37,024 bases of DNA from Thelephora terrestris (Eukaryota > Basidiomycota > Agaricomycetes > Thelephorales > Thelephoraceae): assembly GCA_015956445.1 (NCBI GenBank), contig WIUZ02000040.1:1-37024 (forward strand), written 5' to 3'. The notes beneath the pieces are model-generated. The model did no database searches. It worked only from the letters and a program-made list of their open reading frames with translations, and was not told where the DNA came from. Positions 1 to 11,637 of the stretch are shown here, piece by piece; the stretch's first letter is position 1, and each line of letters starts with the position of its first letter. A program made the position numbers and the translations under genes.

Positions 1-314
1 GAGGCCTTCCACCGACCAGGGATCGTTGGCACGAGGGAACTGGATCTCAGGAACAATATCGTCATCCCTTCGTTATCTATGTTTTTGGTTTTGAAGTCGG
101 TCGTGCAGTGCGGTTGGCCAAGGTGACAATCATTCGCTCGCTCAATCTCACACCTTTTTCGCATCCATCCCAGTCATTCTATCTGTTCTTAACTTACCCT
201 CGCCTCCGCACCGCCTTGGGTCCGCATGCGTAATCCAACCTCCCTCGCGCGATCAATTCGTTGTATTTGTTCCTCTCTCTAAGCGCCTATTTGTTTGATT
301 TTTATATACGTCAT
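1..314. other. Upstream region, no gene seen
   Basis: No convincing coding sequence is visible. The stretch precedes the first ATG of the MYND gene and is pyrimidine-rich in places (for example around 150-290), as fungal 5' untranslated regions often are. It may hold the promoter and leader of that gene. The upstream neighbour lies outside the window. Confidence 0.4.
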
Positions 315-1210
315 ATGCGAGATAGAAACGGCAATGTAACTTCTTTGGATCCTCGTCGTGACCAGAACCCCGGGGCTTGGAAGACTCATCACCAAGACGC
401 CTGCCTGAGTTCGAGCTAAAATTGGGGGAGCGGGCGGCATTACCCGAGAGCGATTTGGATTCCTTGTCCTCATACCGCAACGTCGACTCAATGTCCGTGG
501 ATGACACTAAACTCCTTGATTATGTTAGCTTTCGCCAATCCACTCACCTCAGCTACCATCGCGCCAATATTCGTCCGCAAGACTATCAAACGCTGTTACC
601 CAAAACGACGAAATTCGTGGAACAGGATGTACCTACGAGCGTGTTGACCAGCAGCAAGGACCCAATGTCGGTTTTGGAACTTGGTATAAGGTATCCGTTT
701 TCGTAACCAAAGCGGTGGCAACCCTCCAGGTGACCCAGTTTGATGGATTTGTACAGACAATGGACAGGATGCGGTGCACCTCAGAACTGTGGGATTGTCG
801 CCACGAAGAAGTCCACTTTGAAGAGATGTGGGGGAGGGTGTCCTCGGGCGTTTAAGCCTTCGTACTGCTCGAAATATTGCCAGAGGCGGTGTGTTTTCGT
901 TGTTTCTATCCTGAACAATGTTCATATCTTTTCTTCGTCCCAGGATCGTAAGCACCATAGGCCGTACTGTAGACCGGACGCTACAGAATCGAGCGTTCGC
1001 CCGACCGACACTACGACCTCTACCGCCGTTGCGAGACCGGACCCACCGGAAGACGGTACGGGACCCTCGGAAAAGTTCAAGCCAGGCCCGGAGCGAGCCA
1101 TCAACATTAACATCGGCAGAGGGACCCTCCAGCTCACTACCAACACGATTCCACCGCAGATGTTGAGAGATGAGGGAGCACCTCGAGAGCATGTTCTGAA
1201 AAGGAGATAA
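315..1210 (+). CDS. MYND-type zinc-finger protein (frameshifted)
   Basis: The best support is a MYND zinc finger, a Cys/His protein-interaction module. It appears at about 770-970 as a cysteine-rich run (CGxPQNC, then KRCGGGCPRAFKPSYCSKYCQ) followed, after an intron at about 890-942, by DRKHHRPYC, which supplies the last His/Cys ligands. The usual DWxxHKxxC tail is slightly altered. The upstream part (about 377-690) is acidic and low in complexity; an ATG at 315 can be joined to it only by assuming one missing base near 375. A second likely intron lies at about 685-730. The donor before DRKHH is also one base out of phase. Basidiomycete genomes carry many MYND proteins of unknown role. The family call is fairly safe; the start, exact exons and target are not known. 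Confidence 0.6.
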
Positions 1211-1754
1211 CTCCCTGCGGAAGTTGAGAGTAGCGATTGGAGGGGGAGGACAAAGCTTTGGTGACGCGAGTGCTTCCTATACGAGTACTGAGGGTCCTGA
1301 GGCTCAGACTTCCTCTAGGAGTATGTATCTCCGGGTCACGGCATCACCCTGTATGTATTCCAAGTTCGCGGTCTCGACTTTGCTATCAAAAGAAGTAAAG
1401 ATACATACTTTCGCTAAGGCTTCTTGTGCGATATCAACGCGCCGGCAGCAATCGTGATATGTATTGCCTTGGTCAAATTCCGCCTTTTCCAATACAGGAG
1501 GAAGGGCGGACATAATTCTAAGCCAACTTCACGAAGATCCCTCGCGGGTGCGTTCCGATCCATTTGCATCTTCATTCCATAAAGAAAAACCGAAGACCGC
1601 ATGGTGACCATCAAGGGGCACTTATCCAGATAGCAAACAAGAATTCATTCATGTCAGATCGTGGATACGTGACGGACAAAAGCGAGATAGACAACAGTTG
1701 CGACGAGACCGTAAGGATGCAGAAAACCCCCCTGAAACCCTTCTTATGGAGTAA
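1211..1754. other. Interval between convergent genes, nothing recognised
   Basis: This interval follows the MYND stop codon and runs to the apparent 3' end of the minus-strand gene. Only short open frames occur and none matches a family I know. It probably contains the two 3' untranslated regions, and possibly a further exon of either gene. Confidence 0.35.
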
Positions 1755-3254
1755 TCACCGCTCGACACCTCCGGGGTGAAAAGACTCCGTCGTACGAATT
1801 CGGAGGGGCGGCCGTCCAACGGGAGTAGCCAAAATGACTCTCTTGGGGTCAACATCCATGAAATCCAAGAATCCTCCGATTCTGAACTCATCGGTCGACC
1901 AGACTCTTTGATACGTGTACGCTGCGTACGAGTCCCCTTCCGCATTGAACGGTGAGGGGGATCTCAGCCAAACCCGGACACGGTGTGTGGCACCGACAGG
2001 TTTAGAGTCGAGAGGGATGGTGTATATGTGGCAGCCTAGGTCGCGTGGTGGGAAATCCAATCGAACGACCATGTTTTCGAGAAGGGCCTTGCCGACCCTC
2101 CGGCTTCATACTCGAGGGTCAAGGAGTATACCGTTTCTTTGAGCAACTCCCAACTACACCAAATCACGGAGTTTGTTGAGAACAAGCTCTGAGAGCCAAC
2201 GATAGAATGTGCGTTAAAACCCACCTCAGGATAAAGGTGACCTCGGCCCGACCGACGAGACATCTGTAAACCTGTCGGTCAGGTGCTTGGTACCAGGCCG
2301 TGGCGATGATGGCATCCGGGATCGCGGCGAAATTGGGATTGGTGCCTACCCAGAGGGCATCGTCGGCGAAGATCCGTTGGTCGACATTTTGATGGCGAAG
2401 CCAAACGCGCAAAGAATACAGACATCCTGGGAAGGCTATGTTTTGGCGGGAACAGGCTGACGGGTGGTTCTTACAGTGAGTCGACTACACCAGAGGGGGA
2501 AGTAGAGGAGGAGGGCATACAAGACGTTGAAGTTGGAGTTGTTGGGGTCGAATGCAAGTTTGAGAGTGACAGGTTCGCAAAGACTTCGGTGTAAACCGCC
2601 TGCCTTGAACGATAATGAAAAGGTGTAATAACCCCGCTTGTCTTCTACGGGGACGAGGCTTTGGGTTGATTTCAGTGTTGTTGCTGGCTCAGATATCTGA
2701 GGTGACAGACGTGATCATGAAGTGCCTGATTGGTCCTGCGGTCCGCAACGAGGCTGAAGGTGCGGATTAACCGATTGTCACTTCGGTGACCTGGTTTGCT
2801 AAAGGTGGAAAGAGATCGCTCAAGGAGAGGTCGTTTAGATACTAGACTGAGGGACGCACCGCTGCAGATGTAAGTAGCCCCCTCCTGGCTCCGAGAAAAT
2901 TCGTTGATGGTAGGGTTGAGGAGCTTGGGGACTCGAGCTGGGGAGGTGTAGGGGCATGGATTGTTGAGAGCGACTACGGACTCTTTTCCCGCCTTCATAA
3001 AAACTGGAAGTCTCGCTGATTGGGGAGCCAGGTTGCGGCTCATCGGCAACAGTTGGTCGTGAAGGCTCTGTAAAGCTTCTCCCGGGTGCGAGCGGCTTGC
3101 CAGTTTTTAAGGGGCGAATGGGGAACATGGTTGTGAAACGTAGGACGAAAAATCGAAGAAAGCGGTATGAGGATGAGGATTGGCTGGTAGTGGAAAGCGG
3201 GTATAGGCTGATGATCGCCCAACAAACCGTCAGGCGGATCCACACTTTATACAT
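1755..3254 (-). CDS. Unidentified spliced protein
   Basis: The minus strand carries several protein-like segments that splice together. From the 5' side they are: a stretch starting at an ATG near 3254 with a hydrophobic start (IRLTVCWAIISLYPLS), possibly a signal or membrane anchor; a segment around 2890-3060 containing ESVVALNNPCPYTSP; one near 2500-2640 containing TLKLAFDPNNSNFNVLYALL; one near 2200-2410 containing ADDALWVGTNPNFAAIPDA; and one near 1760-2150 containing CHIYTIPLDSKPVGATHRVR and RVWSTDEFRIG. The last two switch frame near 2080, where one inserted or lost base would restore a single reading frame. I do not recognise the family. The repeated RVWLR motif in two segments may reflect a duplicated domain. 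Exon borders and both ends are approximate. Confidence 0.45.
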
Positions 3255-3673
3255 GACACGCATCCATCCTGTGGGCGACCCGCGAAACTGAAAGACCGGG
3301 TACCGGAAATCTGGCTTTGAGACGTTTCTTGGGTTTACTGATGCACAGCAAGGATGTCAGTTTCGGATGAGTGAAAGCACGGGATCCTGTCATGTCTTGG
3401 GCACTTGAGTAACGGCTTCCGGCTAGCGGGTGAAGCGGCAGTGCAGGCCTACTTTTCTTGGAAGGAGATGAAACACTTTGTCGAACTATCAGTCACGGCT
3501 GTAAGTTTCACCGGTCGGGGAGCGTTATCCTGGGCGAGGGAATCAAAGGCTGTAAGTACACGGACGTGATGTTACGGATGTACTGGCGTAGACGGGATTG
3601 ACGCGTTGATCGTAACGACCTCAACGAACTGTGCCCGATCAGACCAAGCGTAGCACTGGGCTTTAATGCACAG
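3255..3673. other. Intergenic region between divergent genes
   Basis: No gene is seen. The interval separates the minus-strand unknown gene from GATB and probably holds both promoters. ATGs at 3666 and 3678 are candidates for the GATB start, but both are in another frame from its first conserved exon. Confidence 0.4.
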
Positions 3674-5719
3674 GTGCATGCGTCTCTTGCGCGACAGTCA
3701 TCAAGATGGTCGAGGTCTCACTCAACACTCGCCGAAAACGCCAGCGGTGACCCTAGGTGGTTTGGCTGGCAAGTCGTCGTCGGAATTGAGGCTCACGCTC
3801 AAATCAAGTCAAGGAAGAAACTCTTCTCCGGTGAGCAGTGCATCCTGGCTATACCAGCGATTCGTGTTCCATTTCTGACCTCACCTTTCAAAGATTCTTG
3901 GACGAATGACCCACCCAACCTCCCTCAACTCGCGTTTCGGCCTTCGATGCTTCATTCCCGGGAACCTTACCCGTTCGTACTCCGGACAGTGCTTTTTGCC
4001 CGCGCCCCGTTGAAGCCTAACCTGTAGAGACTTAACTCAACCTGTGTTGCTCTCGGGGGTTCGGACTGCGTTAGCGTTGAACTCGAACGTTCAACGCCGT
4101 TCTACCTTCGATAGGAAACATTACTTTTACAAAGATCTACCAGCCGGATACCAATTACTCAACATTACGGTACAGCTCCGGTCATGTGTTCACCTTCGCA
4201 TCCCCGCTAACTTCCTTATAGCCCCTATCTCTCTCGGGGGTTATCTGATGCTTGCAAATTGTATGCGTAAGGTTGGAATCAAGCAGATTCAACTAGAACA
4301 AGTGTGTGTTTTTCACCCTGTTTGCTCTGTTTCACCTTTCCTCAAGTATTTTAGGACACAGGCAAATCCACCTTTGATGTGCATCTTGGAAAGTCGTCCA
4401 TAGATCTGAATAGAGCGGGGACAGCCCTTCTGGAAATCGTTTCAGACCCTGACATGAGGTACATTCATCAATACCGTGGTGATATCTTACAACTGAACAC
4501 CTGAAGTTCCCCGGAGGAGGCTGGGGAGTATGTCAGAACATTGCAAGCAGTTCTTCGTCGGTTGCCGCAAGTGATGGGAACATGGAACAGGTAGGGTTCC
4601 GTTCGAACATCACAATTCGCTGGGTTATGGCTGAAGACCCCCAGGGCTCGCTTCGCTGCGACGTGAACGTTTCAATCAACAAAAAAGGCGAACCTGCAGG
4701 AACGAGATGCGAGATAAAGAACTTGAACAGCGTGAAGAACATGCAGGTCGCCATCGGTGAGTGGGTTTGATCGATGCAGAGGCTTCTTACCCACGGGAAT
4801 CATTCGCAGCTTCTGAGGTGTTCAGACACATTGAAATTTTGACATCTGGCCAAGAAGTCAAACAGGAAACACGTGGATTCGATGAAGAGAAGGCGGAGAC
4901 GTTCTCCATTGCGAAGCAAGAAGACGCACCGGATTACAGATACATGCAGATCCAACATCCCACCTCTTCTCCTGACAGAGGTGACTCTTACGATCCACTC
5001 GGATCCACCTGTCTTACTGAGAAGAATGTAGAGTTACATCGATAAGATCCGTTCTTCCATGCCAGAACTCCCCGATGCGACTCGCGAGCGGTTACTCGCT
5101 CAGGGTCTTTCCGCCCAGGACACCGGTGTTCTCATGACCGCGGATGCGGGACGTGAGGTCGGCATGGATGGCACCTTCGGCCAGGGTGGAGTAGTCGCCT
5201 ACTTCGATGCCGTGTCGGAAGGCCGGGACCCAAAGATCGTCGTGAACTGGATCGTTCAAGTTCTGTTTGGCCAACTTGCTGCGAGGAGCCAGACCTTCAC
5301 GGAAAACCAGATTATGGCAGCTCAACTGGGCTCGTTGATCGACATGGTGCAGTCTGGCGTCATCACAGGTGAACCGTTTCCCCTACAACAGTCACCATGT
5401 ACTTACGTTAGTTTCCCAACAGGGTCCCTCCGGGAAGCTGATACTAAGGCTCATGTTGGACAACCCCTCCTCTAAAACTCCAGAAGAGCTGGCAAAAGAG
5501 CATTCTCTCATCGCACTCGACAAAGGCGATTCTTCGATGGAAGCCTGGTGTAGGGAAGTGATCGGTTCGAACCCCGAAGTCGCGGATGCGATTCGAGCGG
5601 GTAACGTCAATGTCGTAAACAAGCTCGTCGGAAGGGTAATGAAGAAGAGCCGGGGAACCGCGGACGCATTATCGGTCAGGAAGCTCTTGCTGGAAATCAT
5701 CGCGGCAAAAGGTGCTTGA
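3674..5719 (+). CDS. GATB: Mitochondrial Glu-tRNA(Gln) amidotransferase subunit B
   Basis: GatB is the tRNA-binding subunit of GatCAB/GatFAB, which converts Glu-tRNA(Gln) to Gln-tRNA(Gln) in mitochondria. Family landmarks run in order: [21 protein letters not shown] near the start; [60 protein letters not shown] with [28 protein letters not shown]; and a C-terminal GatB/YqeY domain ending at 5719. Basic and Ser-rich residues before GWQVV fit a mitochondrial presequence. At least seven short introns are placed, for example 4292-4354, 4592-4649 and about 4980-5031. About seven single-base indels interrupt the frame, near 3935, 4055, 4158, 4563, 4948, 4954 and 5423, mostly in C, G or T runs. No other disabling change is seen, so I infer sequence error rather than a pseudogene. 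The start codon is unresolved. Confidence 0.93.
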
Positions 5720-6259
5720 TGACTCCCGTCAAAAGTAAGATTCGACAACGCTTGAAGATAATCATTAGCGCCAAAGAGAGACGTGGCCCGCGACTGGCCC
5801 TAGGGTGCCATAGATGTGCTGTCTTGATTTGTTGAATCACGCAGCCTGGTTGATTCTTTCTCTTGAGCTTTCGTCCTGTTCGGTACCCCCATCTACGTTT
5901 CGTTGAACTGCAAGAGCCTTTCTTGTTCTTAGATTCGTGCTATCGTATATTGAAGTATCAAAACTCGATGATATCAGTTGTCGCACATGCTGATTTGGAC
6001 GACTTTTGGAGAGTATGGGTTGGACTGTAGCGCGTGTGGATCAACGCGGTCTCTCCACCCTGACGTCCGGTAAAAAGCTTCAAGGAAATAGTAACGGCGG
6101 AATGCTGAACAACCTCAGTGTATGCACGTCAACAAAATTGTTTCACCCAGCAGAAAGGACCGATTAACGGAGGTTCAGAGCCAAGGTTGATCGAACAAGT
6201 ATCTTGTAGTCCTGGGGTCAATACAGTAGTACACACGAAAACTTAATTTGCTGTTTCAT
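5720..6259. other. Intergenic region between convergent genes
   Basis: This lies between the stop codons of GATB (+) and the thioredoxin-like gene (-). No coding potential or structured RNA is recognised. It should hold both 3' untranslated regions. Confidence 0.5.
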
Positions 6260-7114
6260 CTAGACGAGGACCTTGGACTCCAGGAAAGTAGTCCACTCCT
6301 TTTCGCCCCAGCTACTGGAAATCTCACTTGCGACGAGACCATCCCAAAGGACGGTTGGGGAGACGTGGATCGAGTTCTGGCGGGAGAATTTGACTATTCA
6401 AGGTCAGCGAGACTTCTAACACGACAAGGCGAGGGCAAAACATACTGGTGTACTTGAGCTCATCCGTGACCGCGGTTCCGCCGTTGGGGGTGGACTTGTG
6501 GCTGATAAGTTCAGCAAGGGCCTCCCTTTTATCCTCGCCGACGATGGGCAAAGCGAGCTCAATGAGCTTGGCCCTAGTCAGGGTTGGGGTACGGTTGGAG
6601 GAAGGAATGTCGTAGAAATCCTCTTGGCCGTTCATAAGGGCGAGATGGAACTCCCAGAACTTCTCCGGGGAAACGCGAGCAACCTAAGAGAAGAGAGACG
6701 TTCGCTTCGGTGAGATCTCGACTAAGATAGGGGCTCGCTGAGACGCACAGCTAATGCGATTTCGTGGACCAGGGTCGAGCTGCTGTGCCACGGCTGAACC
6801 TGTTGCCGGATGATCGCCTTTACCTTACCGTCATATTTGCCTCCCCTTTCGATGAGAGGCTTGACGGTGAGGTTCAAGTTGTTGGACATTTTGCGGCTGC
6901 AATTACGGTATCAGACCTCCTATGTAAAGTGTACGAATAAGGGCCGAATTTACCTGAAGGGACAGACATAGTCGACTGAGCGGAACAGGGGTGAGGTCAA
7001 ATAAGATCAAGAGATATCGAGAGCTGGTGAGTTTCGCTCACGAAAGATGTCCAATGTGTGAGGCGCAGCTGGGTTTCCTAAGATGAATGGACGGAGGGTT
7101 GGTTGCAAGGCCAT
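6260..7114 (-). CDS. DsbA-like thioredoxin-fold protein
   Basis: This gene reads cleanly from ATG (7112-7114) to TAG (6260-6262) through five introns, with no frameshift. The first exon gives MALQPTLRPFILGNPAAPHT; the second adds LDYVCPFS, the position of the redox motif in thioredoxin_4/DsbA-family proteins. Later exons carry KPLIERGGKYDGKVKAIIRQ, VQPWHSSSTLVHE, SPEKFWEFHLALMNGQEDF and a C-terminus with HVSPTVLWDGL and SSWGEKEW, all typical of a basidiomycete thioredoxin-like family. The usual CxxC is CPFS here, so the second cysteine is missing; a monothiol or non-redox role is possible. No signal peptide is evident, suggesting a cytosolic protein. The substrate is unknown. It is divergent from the CSN12-like gene, with about 140 bp between start codons. 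Confidence 0.88.
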
Positions 7115-7254
7115 ATTGTGATACAGGAGAGAGGAGGAGAAGGTGGTGAGCGAGTGTGTCTGCCATTGCGTGCTTATATCGTCGTCACTTCATGAGTTCA
7201 TCGTTGGGGATGAGGCAATCGGGAAGGTCACGTGCGCACGCTTGGTCAACCGTC
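7115..7254. promoter_or_regulatory. Shared promoter region of two divergent genes
   Basis: The start codons of the thioredoxin-like gene (-) and the CSN12-like gene (+) are only about 140 bp apart, so both promoters and leaders must overlap here. No TATA box is obvious. The bidirectional role is inferred from layout alone. Confidence 0.5.
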
Positions 7255-9035
7255 ATGCCCGTCACCTTTACCAACTACCTTCGAGCAGATTTCACATAAC
7301 CTTGATGCTCACGATGGCCCCAGACTGGCTTACCTCCTCAGAGTCACGGGGCCGCACGTGAAGGATCTCTTGAGAGAGTTAAAACCCTACAGTAAGCACA
7401 AATCAATCCGTGATCCTTGCTTGGGCGAGGAGAGCGGTCGAGATGGCTCGTTAGCTGATCACAAAAGTTATTCATCCGCAGCTTCAGGGGCTCTCGCGGT
7501 ATCATGGGCAATTGAAAGCCCATGGGACGAGATTGCGATTCGTTATGTCCTGATTGCTCACCATATCGCGAAAAGGAGACCGAACGAAGCCGTTCAAAGA
7601 GCATACCGCGTTCATTAAGTTCGTGTCAACTACGTTCCCCGTGCCAAGGGGCCCTTGATTATCTTGCTGACGCGTCACGCCTGTTAAATGTAGTTTGTTC
7701 TATCGGTTCCTCTCTACAAACGAGCGGATGGACGCTTCCTGCACTGTTCGCCGTCCTGCGAGATCTCAAAGATTGGCATTTGACGTGAATACTCTCCCCG
7801 TCGGCCGCTTATCAGAAGAACACCTTGACGCGTTTAGTTCAGGCGGACAACCGAAACGCAATCTATGACTTGCACGGAAGAGGCGGCGAGGGTAGCCTCG
7901 AAGGCGCTCACGACGTGCATCACAGACCGGTTGAGATCAGTTCGCCGTAACTTTCGTTCAGTGGGGGTTCTGAAAGCGGTTGGGTTTGGGCTAGTACATC
8001 CCGCCTGCAGAGTCGAGAAGATGGGGCGTGTATTATGTGACGGGGCTGATTATGAAACTGTACTTCAGGGTCTGTGGCCATAATGCTTTTTTCACGAATT
8101 CACCTGGACCTTTCCAATTCAGGTTAAGCGGATATCGTTGTCGAAAAATATCCTCAGGGCTATCGACGCCAATCCAGACATTCCCCCGTTGTCTCAATAT
8201 CCAAGATCGCATCAGGTGAGCCGTAGAGGTGGACTCGGATTCATTGAAGCCCCTTTTAACTCGCTCAAGGTCACACACCGGTATTATATCGGAATGTTGG
8301 ATTTTCTGAATGATAACCTAGCCAAGGCAAATACGATCCGTTGTCCGACAACGGGATTCTACTGACATGGGTTTGCGAGGAAGGCTGAGCAAGAGCTAAC
8401 ATTTGCCTTCTATAATTGTCATTTGCAAATGCGGCGTAATCAAGAGTGAGCGGTTGTGAGCTGCCCGTCAACTAGCCTTTCTCATCATTCTTTCTCCCAG
8501 GCGTATCCTGACCTACCTTATCCCTCTACGGATGCTCCGCGGGCATCTGCCTTCGTCTGAACTGCTTGGTCGATTCCCGACTTGGATCGTTTGTATTCTC
8601 CTTTCGTGGCTGCGGTCAGGAAAGGGGACATCAAGGAGTTTGACACGGCGTTGGATCGGGCGGAAAGAAAACTTTTGGAACTCAATGTTCTTCTAGCCCT
8701 TGAGAAGTCGAGAGAACTGTGTCTACGGGGCGTATTCCGACGCGCGTGAGCACCCCACTTGTATAGCTTCGAACCGTTGATGAATGTTTCGAATCGCCTT
8801 TTAGTTGGATTTCATCATCGAAGGGAACCGGATGCCCATTCGGGTCTTCCATGCGGCACTAGCCGTCTCGGGAGTGGAACTGCCAGTGGAGGAAGTCGAG
8901 TGTCTTTTGGCGAACCAGATTTATAAGGGATTTATGAAGGGCTACATCTCGCACGAGAAGCAGATGGTCGTTCTCTCGAATGTGAAGGCGTTTCCGAAGT
9001 TGACTGAAAGGGCTAACCCGTTTGCGACTCTGTAA
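7255..9035 (+). CDS. CSN12: CSN12/Thp1-type PCI-domain protein
   Basis: This matches the CSN12/PCID2/Thp1 family, PCI-domain proteins linked to the TREX-2 mRNA export complex and the COP9 signalosome. Landmarks in order: ISHNLDAHDGPRLAYLLR; SPWDEIAIRYVLIAHHIAKR; SGWTLPALFAVLRDLKD; WGVYYVTGLIMKLYFR; LSKNILRAIDANPDIPPLSQ; HRYYIGMLDFLNDNLAKA; ILTYLIPLRMLRGHLPSSEL; and the PCI winged-helix end with MPIRVFHAALAVSGVELPVE and IYKGFMKGYISHEKQMVVLS, stopping at 9035. The ATG at 7255 gives MPVTFTNYL, as expected for this family. An intron at 8327-8383 uses a GC donor. Single-base indels occur near 7282, 7507, 7591, 7773, 7865, 8577 and 8755. All other key segments are intact, which suggests a working gene with sequence errors. 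Confidence 0.92.
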
Positions 9036-9507
9036 CATTGTTTTTTCGTTCTCTCTCGACATGAGTAAGATTTGCTTGTTGTGCTTGGATTCCTGATGCG
9101 CACACGCCCGCATCCTGTGTTCGAGCCGGCGTACGGGATCTCGTAGGTCGTGGTACTTGTCCATATACGAACAGTGAGGTTAAAGGGGCGGTGTGGGCTA
9201 TGATCTTGAAGGGAAGAAGAAGCATCGAGGGCTTAGGCATCCGGGGCGGTAATTTTGACGGGTAGCTTCTGCAGTACAAGAAGGAGGATCGTGGAATGAT
9301 GGCACATACGGTGCATCGGGATGTGGACACTCCGCGAGAATCCTGTTTTTATTTTATTTATTTTCTGGTCAATCGGTTCGCGGAACCGATTGATTCGCCT
9401 GACCTTGAAAAGGCACGACCAAGTCGCCGACCAGAAATGTGTCATTACCTCTTGCCGCGTCTCATTTTCCCGCCTCCTCCCGCACGGTCAAAGCACTCAA
9501 CCTTATC
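9036..9507. other. Intergenic region, nothing recognised
   Basis: This separates two plus-strand genes and should contain the CSN12-like 3' untranslated region and the promoter of the F-box gene. A short A/T-rich patch lies at 9347-9367. No coding or RNA feature is supported. Confidence 0.45.
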
Positions 9508-10889
9508 ATGCGTACCCGTCGAAAAGCCAAAGATGTCGATACCGCCAAGGCCCAGAAGCTAATTGAGGTGCGCATCTCCAACCTTGGGCAATCCTGCATT
9601 ATGTTGATTGGTTGCGCCGATTTCTTATTGTCTCTCGTCCCAACAGGTTGGGGGCCTCTCCTCGGCGTTGCCTTCGACTACGCCTAATTCACCTGCCACC
9701 GTTACAGGTGGACGTCTTCCCTTGGAGCTCTATGGTCACATAATCAGTGTGGTCGATCTTCCCAGCACTCTCCGTCAGATTTTGCCTTGTCTGCAGGTTC
9801 TTCTGTAGTGAAGGAAGACGCAGACTGTACCACGAAGTCGACTTGCCCATGCGGCATATCTCCCCCTTCGCCTGGACGGTGGCCAATAACCCTCACATTG
9901 CCCGACGGGTTCGTTCTATCACGATCACCCTCCCGTCCCAAATGATGTCCATGAACAACAGCCAAGGGAAAGACTCGTCGCCATCGTCCTCCAATCCCTC
10001 ACGGAGCTGGAGAATCTAGATATTTACGGTCAATCAAGGATTCAACTACAGAAACTCCTCGATGTGACTAGTCCTCACCTCAAGCGGTTCAGGTCGAGCG
10101 TGTACATCTGCCAGGAGGTTTCGACAGTCTTGCCTCGCGGCCGGGCTTACGGGAGTTAGTCGTCCCGGACTCTTACCCTGGTTTCCAACCTGTGGTCCCG
10201 GGGGTCTTCCTCCCAAGGCTTGAAATCTTATGTCTTCCGATGTGCCTCGCGCATCACATCACGAAGATGAACTGTCCGTTGACCCATTTGGCTATCGACC
10301 TGACTCCATACCGTGATTTGGAGTCTATAGTCCCAGGGATCATCTCACACTTCGGTGGAACCCTCCAAAACCTTTCCTTGGTGCGACTCGCACCGACTCA
10401 GGTTCATAGGCTTTGTCCTATGATTGACCTCATTTCCGAGTTTGCGGCCGACGTTCCCAAACTCAGGTTCCTCACCATCTCGGTCGTGCGAACCCTTGGT
10501 GGGTTTAGAACATACGTGTCTCCACGTGACGCCGCCCGCTCACTTTTTTCTCGTTCGCAGCCCCTCAAATACCTTCAGCGGAATAGAAACCACCAATTGG
10601 AAAAGTTTCGAAGCGCTAGAAACTCTTGTATGGTTCGCAGAAGATGGCGTCGGACGTCGCTCGGAACGCCCTCGCTATACCCATGATGGCTCAAGATTCA
10701 GTGTATATAGGGGAAAAATTCGCAAATGCCGTTTATGGAACGTGTGCGGCGCTCACAAGGTTCATCTTCGTCAACGAATCCAAAGATTTCGCTGGGTACC
10801 GATTGGGAAATGATGGAGCGAGGTATGAACTTACCGATCTGGTGGACGTTGAGCCCTACATTGCGCCAAGGGCCTGGAGGAAGGTTTGA
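9508..10889 (+). CDS. F-box protein (LRR-like), frameshifted
   Basis: The ATG at 9508 opens a basic leader (MRTRRKAKDVDTAKAQKLIE), then an intron at about 9568-9646. The next exon contains GGRLPLELYGHIISVVDL, a basidiomycete F-box motif, continuing into LVCRFFCSEGRRRLYHEVDL and AWTVANNPHIARRVRSITIT. F-box proteins recruit substrates to SCF ubiquitin ligases; the substrate here is unknown. The rest is leucine-rich and resembles degenerate LRRs (LQSLTELENLDIYGQS, LASRPGLRELVVPDSYPGF, FLPRLEILCLPMCLAHHI). The protein ends after DLVDVEPYIAPRAWRKV at 10889. One base missing from the T run at 9780-9783 separates the F-box halves; further shifts occur near 10125 and 10650. Such genes are highly multiplied in Agaricomycetes. 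Confidence 0.75.
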
Positions 10890-11617
10890 ATATCCGCTTT
10901 GATTTCACATCATCTGATCCTGCATTTACTTCGCCTTGCTCTGCTTCCGCTGTATCGATCCTTTTCTTTTTGTTTTCTCGCCTTCGCTATGTATTTGAAC
11001 GTGTGTAGCTAAGTATTCAACGGAGTTTGGCCACTCTGATGTTGATGGACTTATTCGGAAGCACAAGAAGGGGATTGGCGAACTGGGTGCTGCAATAGGA
11101 CTGCAGGGTCGGATGAAGCCCCAGATATTCCGAGCGAGGGTTGCCGATTAACGGGCGAATCCTTTTGTCAAATGACTTCGATGTGAGATTCTTCCCACGT
11201 CAATAAACTTCCTCCCCTCCGCAGCGCCGCTTTCCTCAGTTCTAAAAGATCTGAAAGCGAGAAACGAAGAGTCGCCCTCGATTGCCGCCTCGCCTTTACG
11301 TTCTTGGCAGTCAATAGGAAGGAGACGGCGTGAAGAACCTCTCTTCGGTGACCCTTTCTGTAACCCGTTTTTTCAAGAGCTATAGCGCGATTTCGTTCAC
11401 TGAAACGAGGGCGTGGCTCTGGACGCTCGAGAAGTATGTGCAGCAGCGCGCAGGATTCAGGATTCTTCCGGATAGCTTATGGCACTGTGTGCGCTACGCG
11501 CGGGCGGAAATGGTCTGGTCCGACCCAACGGAAAGCGCGGGTTAGGTGAGGCTGGTTGGTTCCTCACACCGTGGGCGGGCACGATCTACGTGAACCCTGG
11601 GTTTCGGTGACTGTTTA

Positions 11618-11637
11618 CCCAAGGTCACTCCCTTGGG
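11618..11637. repeat. Short perfect hairpin
   Basis: CCCAAGG and CCTTGGG form a 7-bp perfect stem around a 6-base loop (TCACTC). It lies in the gene-poor region. No T-run follows, so it does not resemble a terminator. It may be part of a structured RNA or chance. Confidence 0.5.

Noticed and set aside
3674-5719. GATB as a pseudogene
   Set aside because: Only single-base indels disrupt it, with conserved motifs, splice sites and codons otherwise kept, and similar faults occur in unrelated essential genes nearby.
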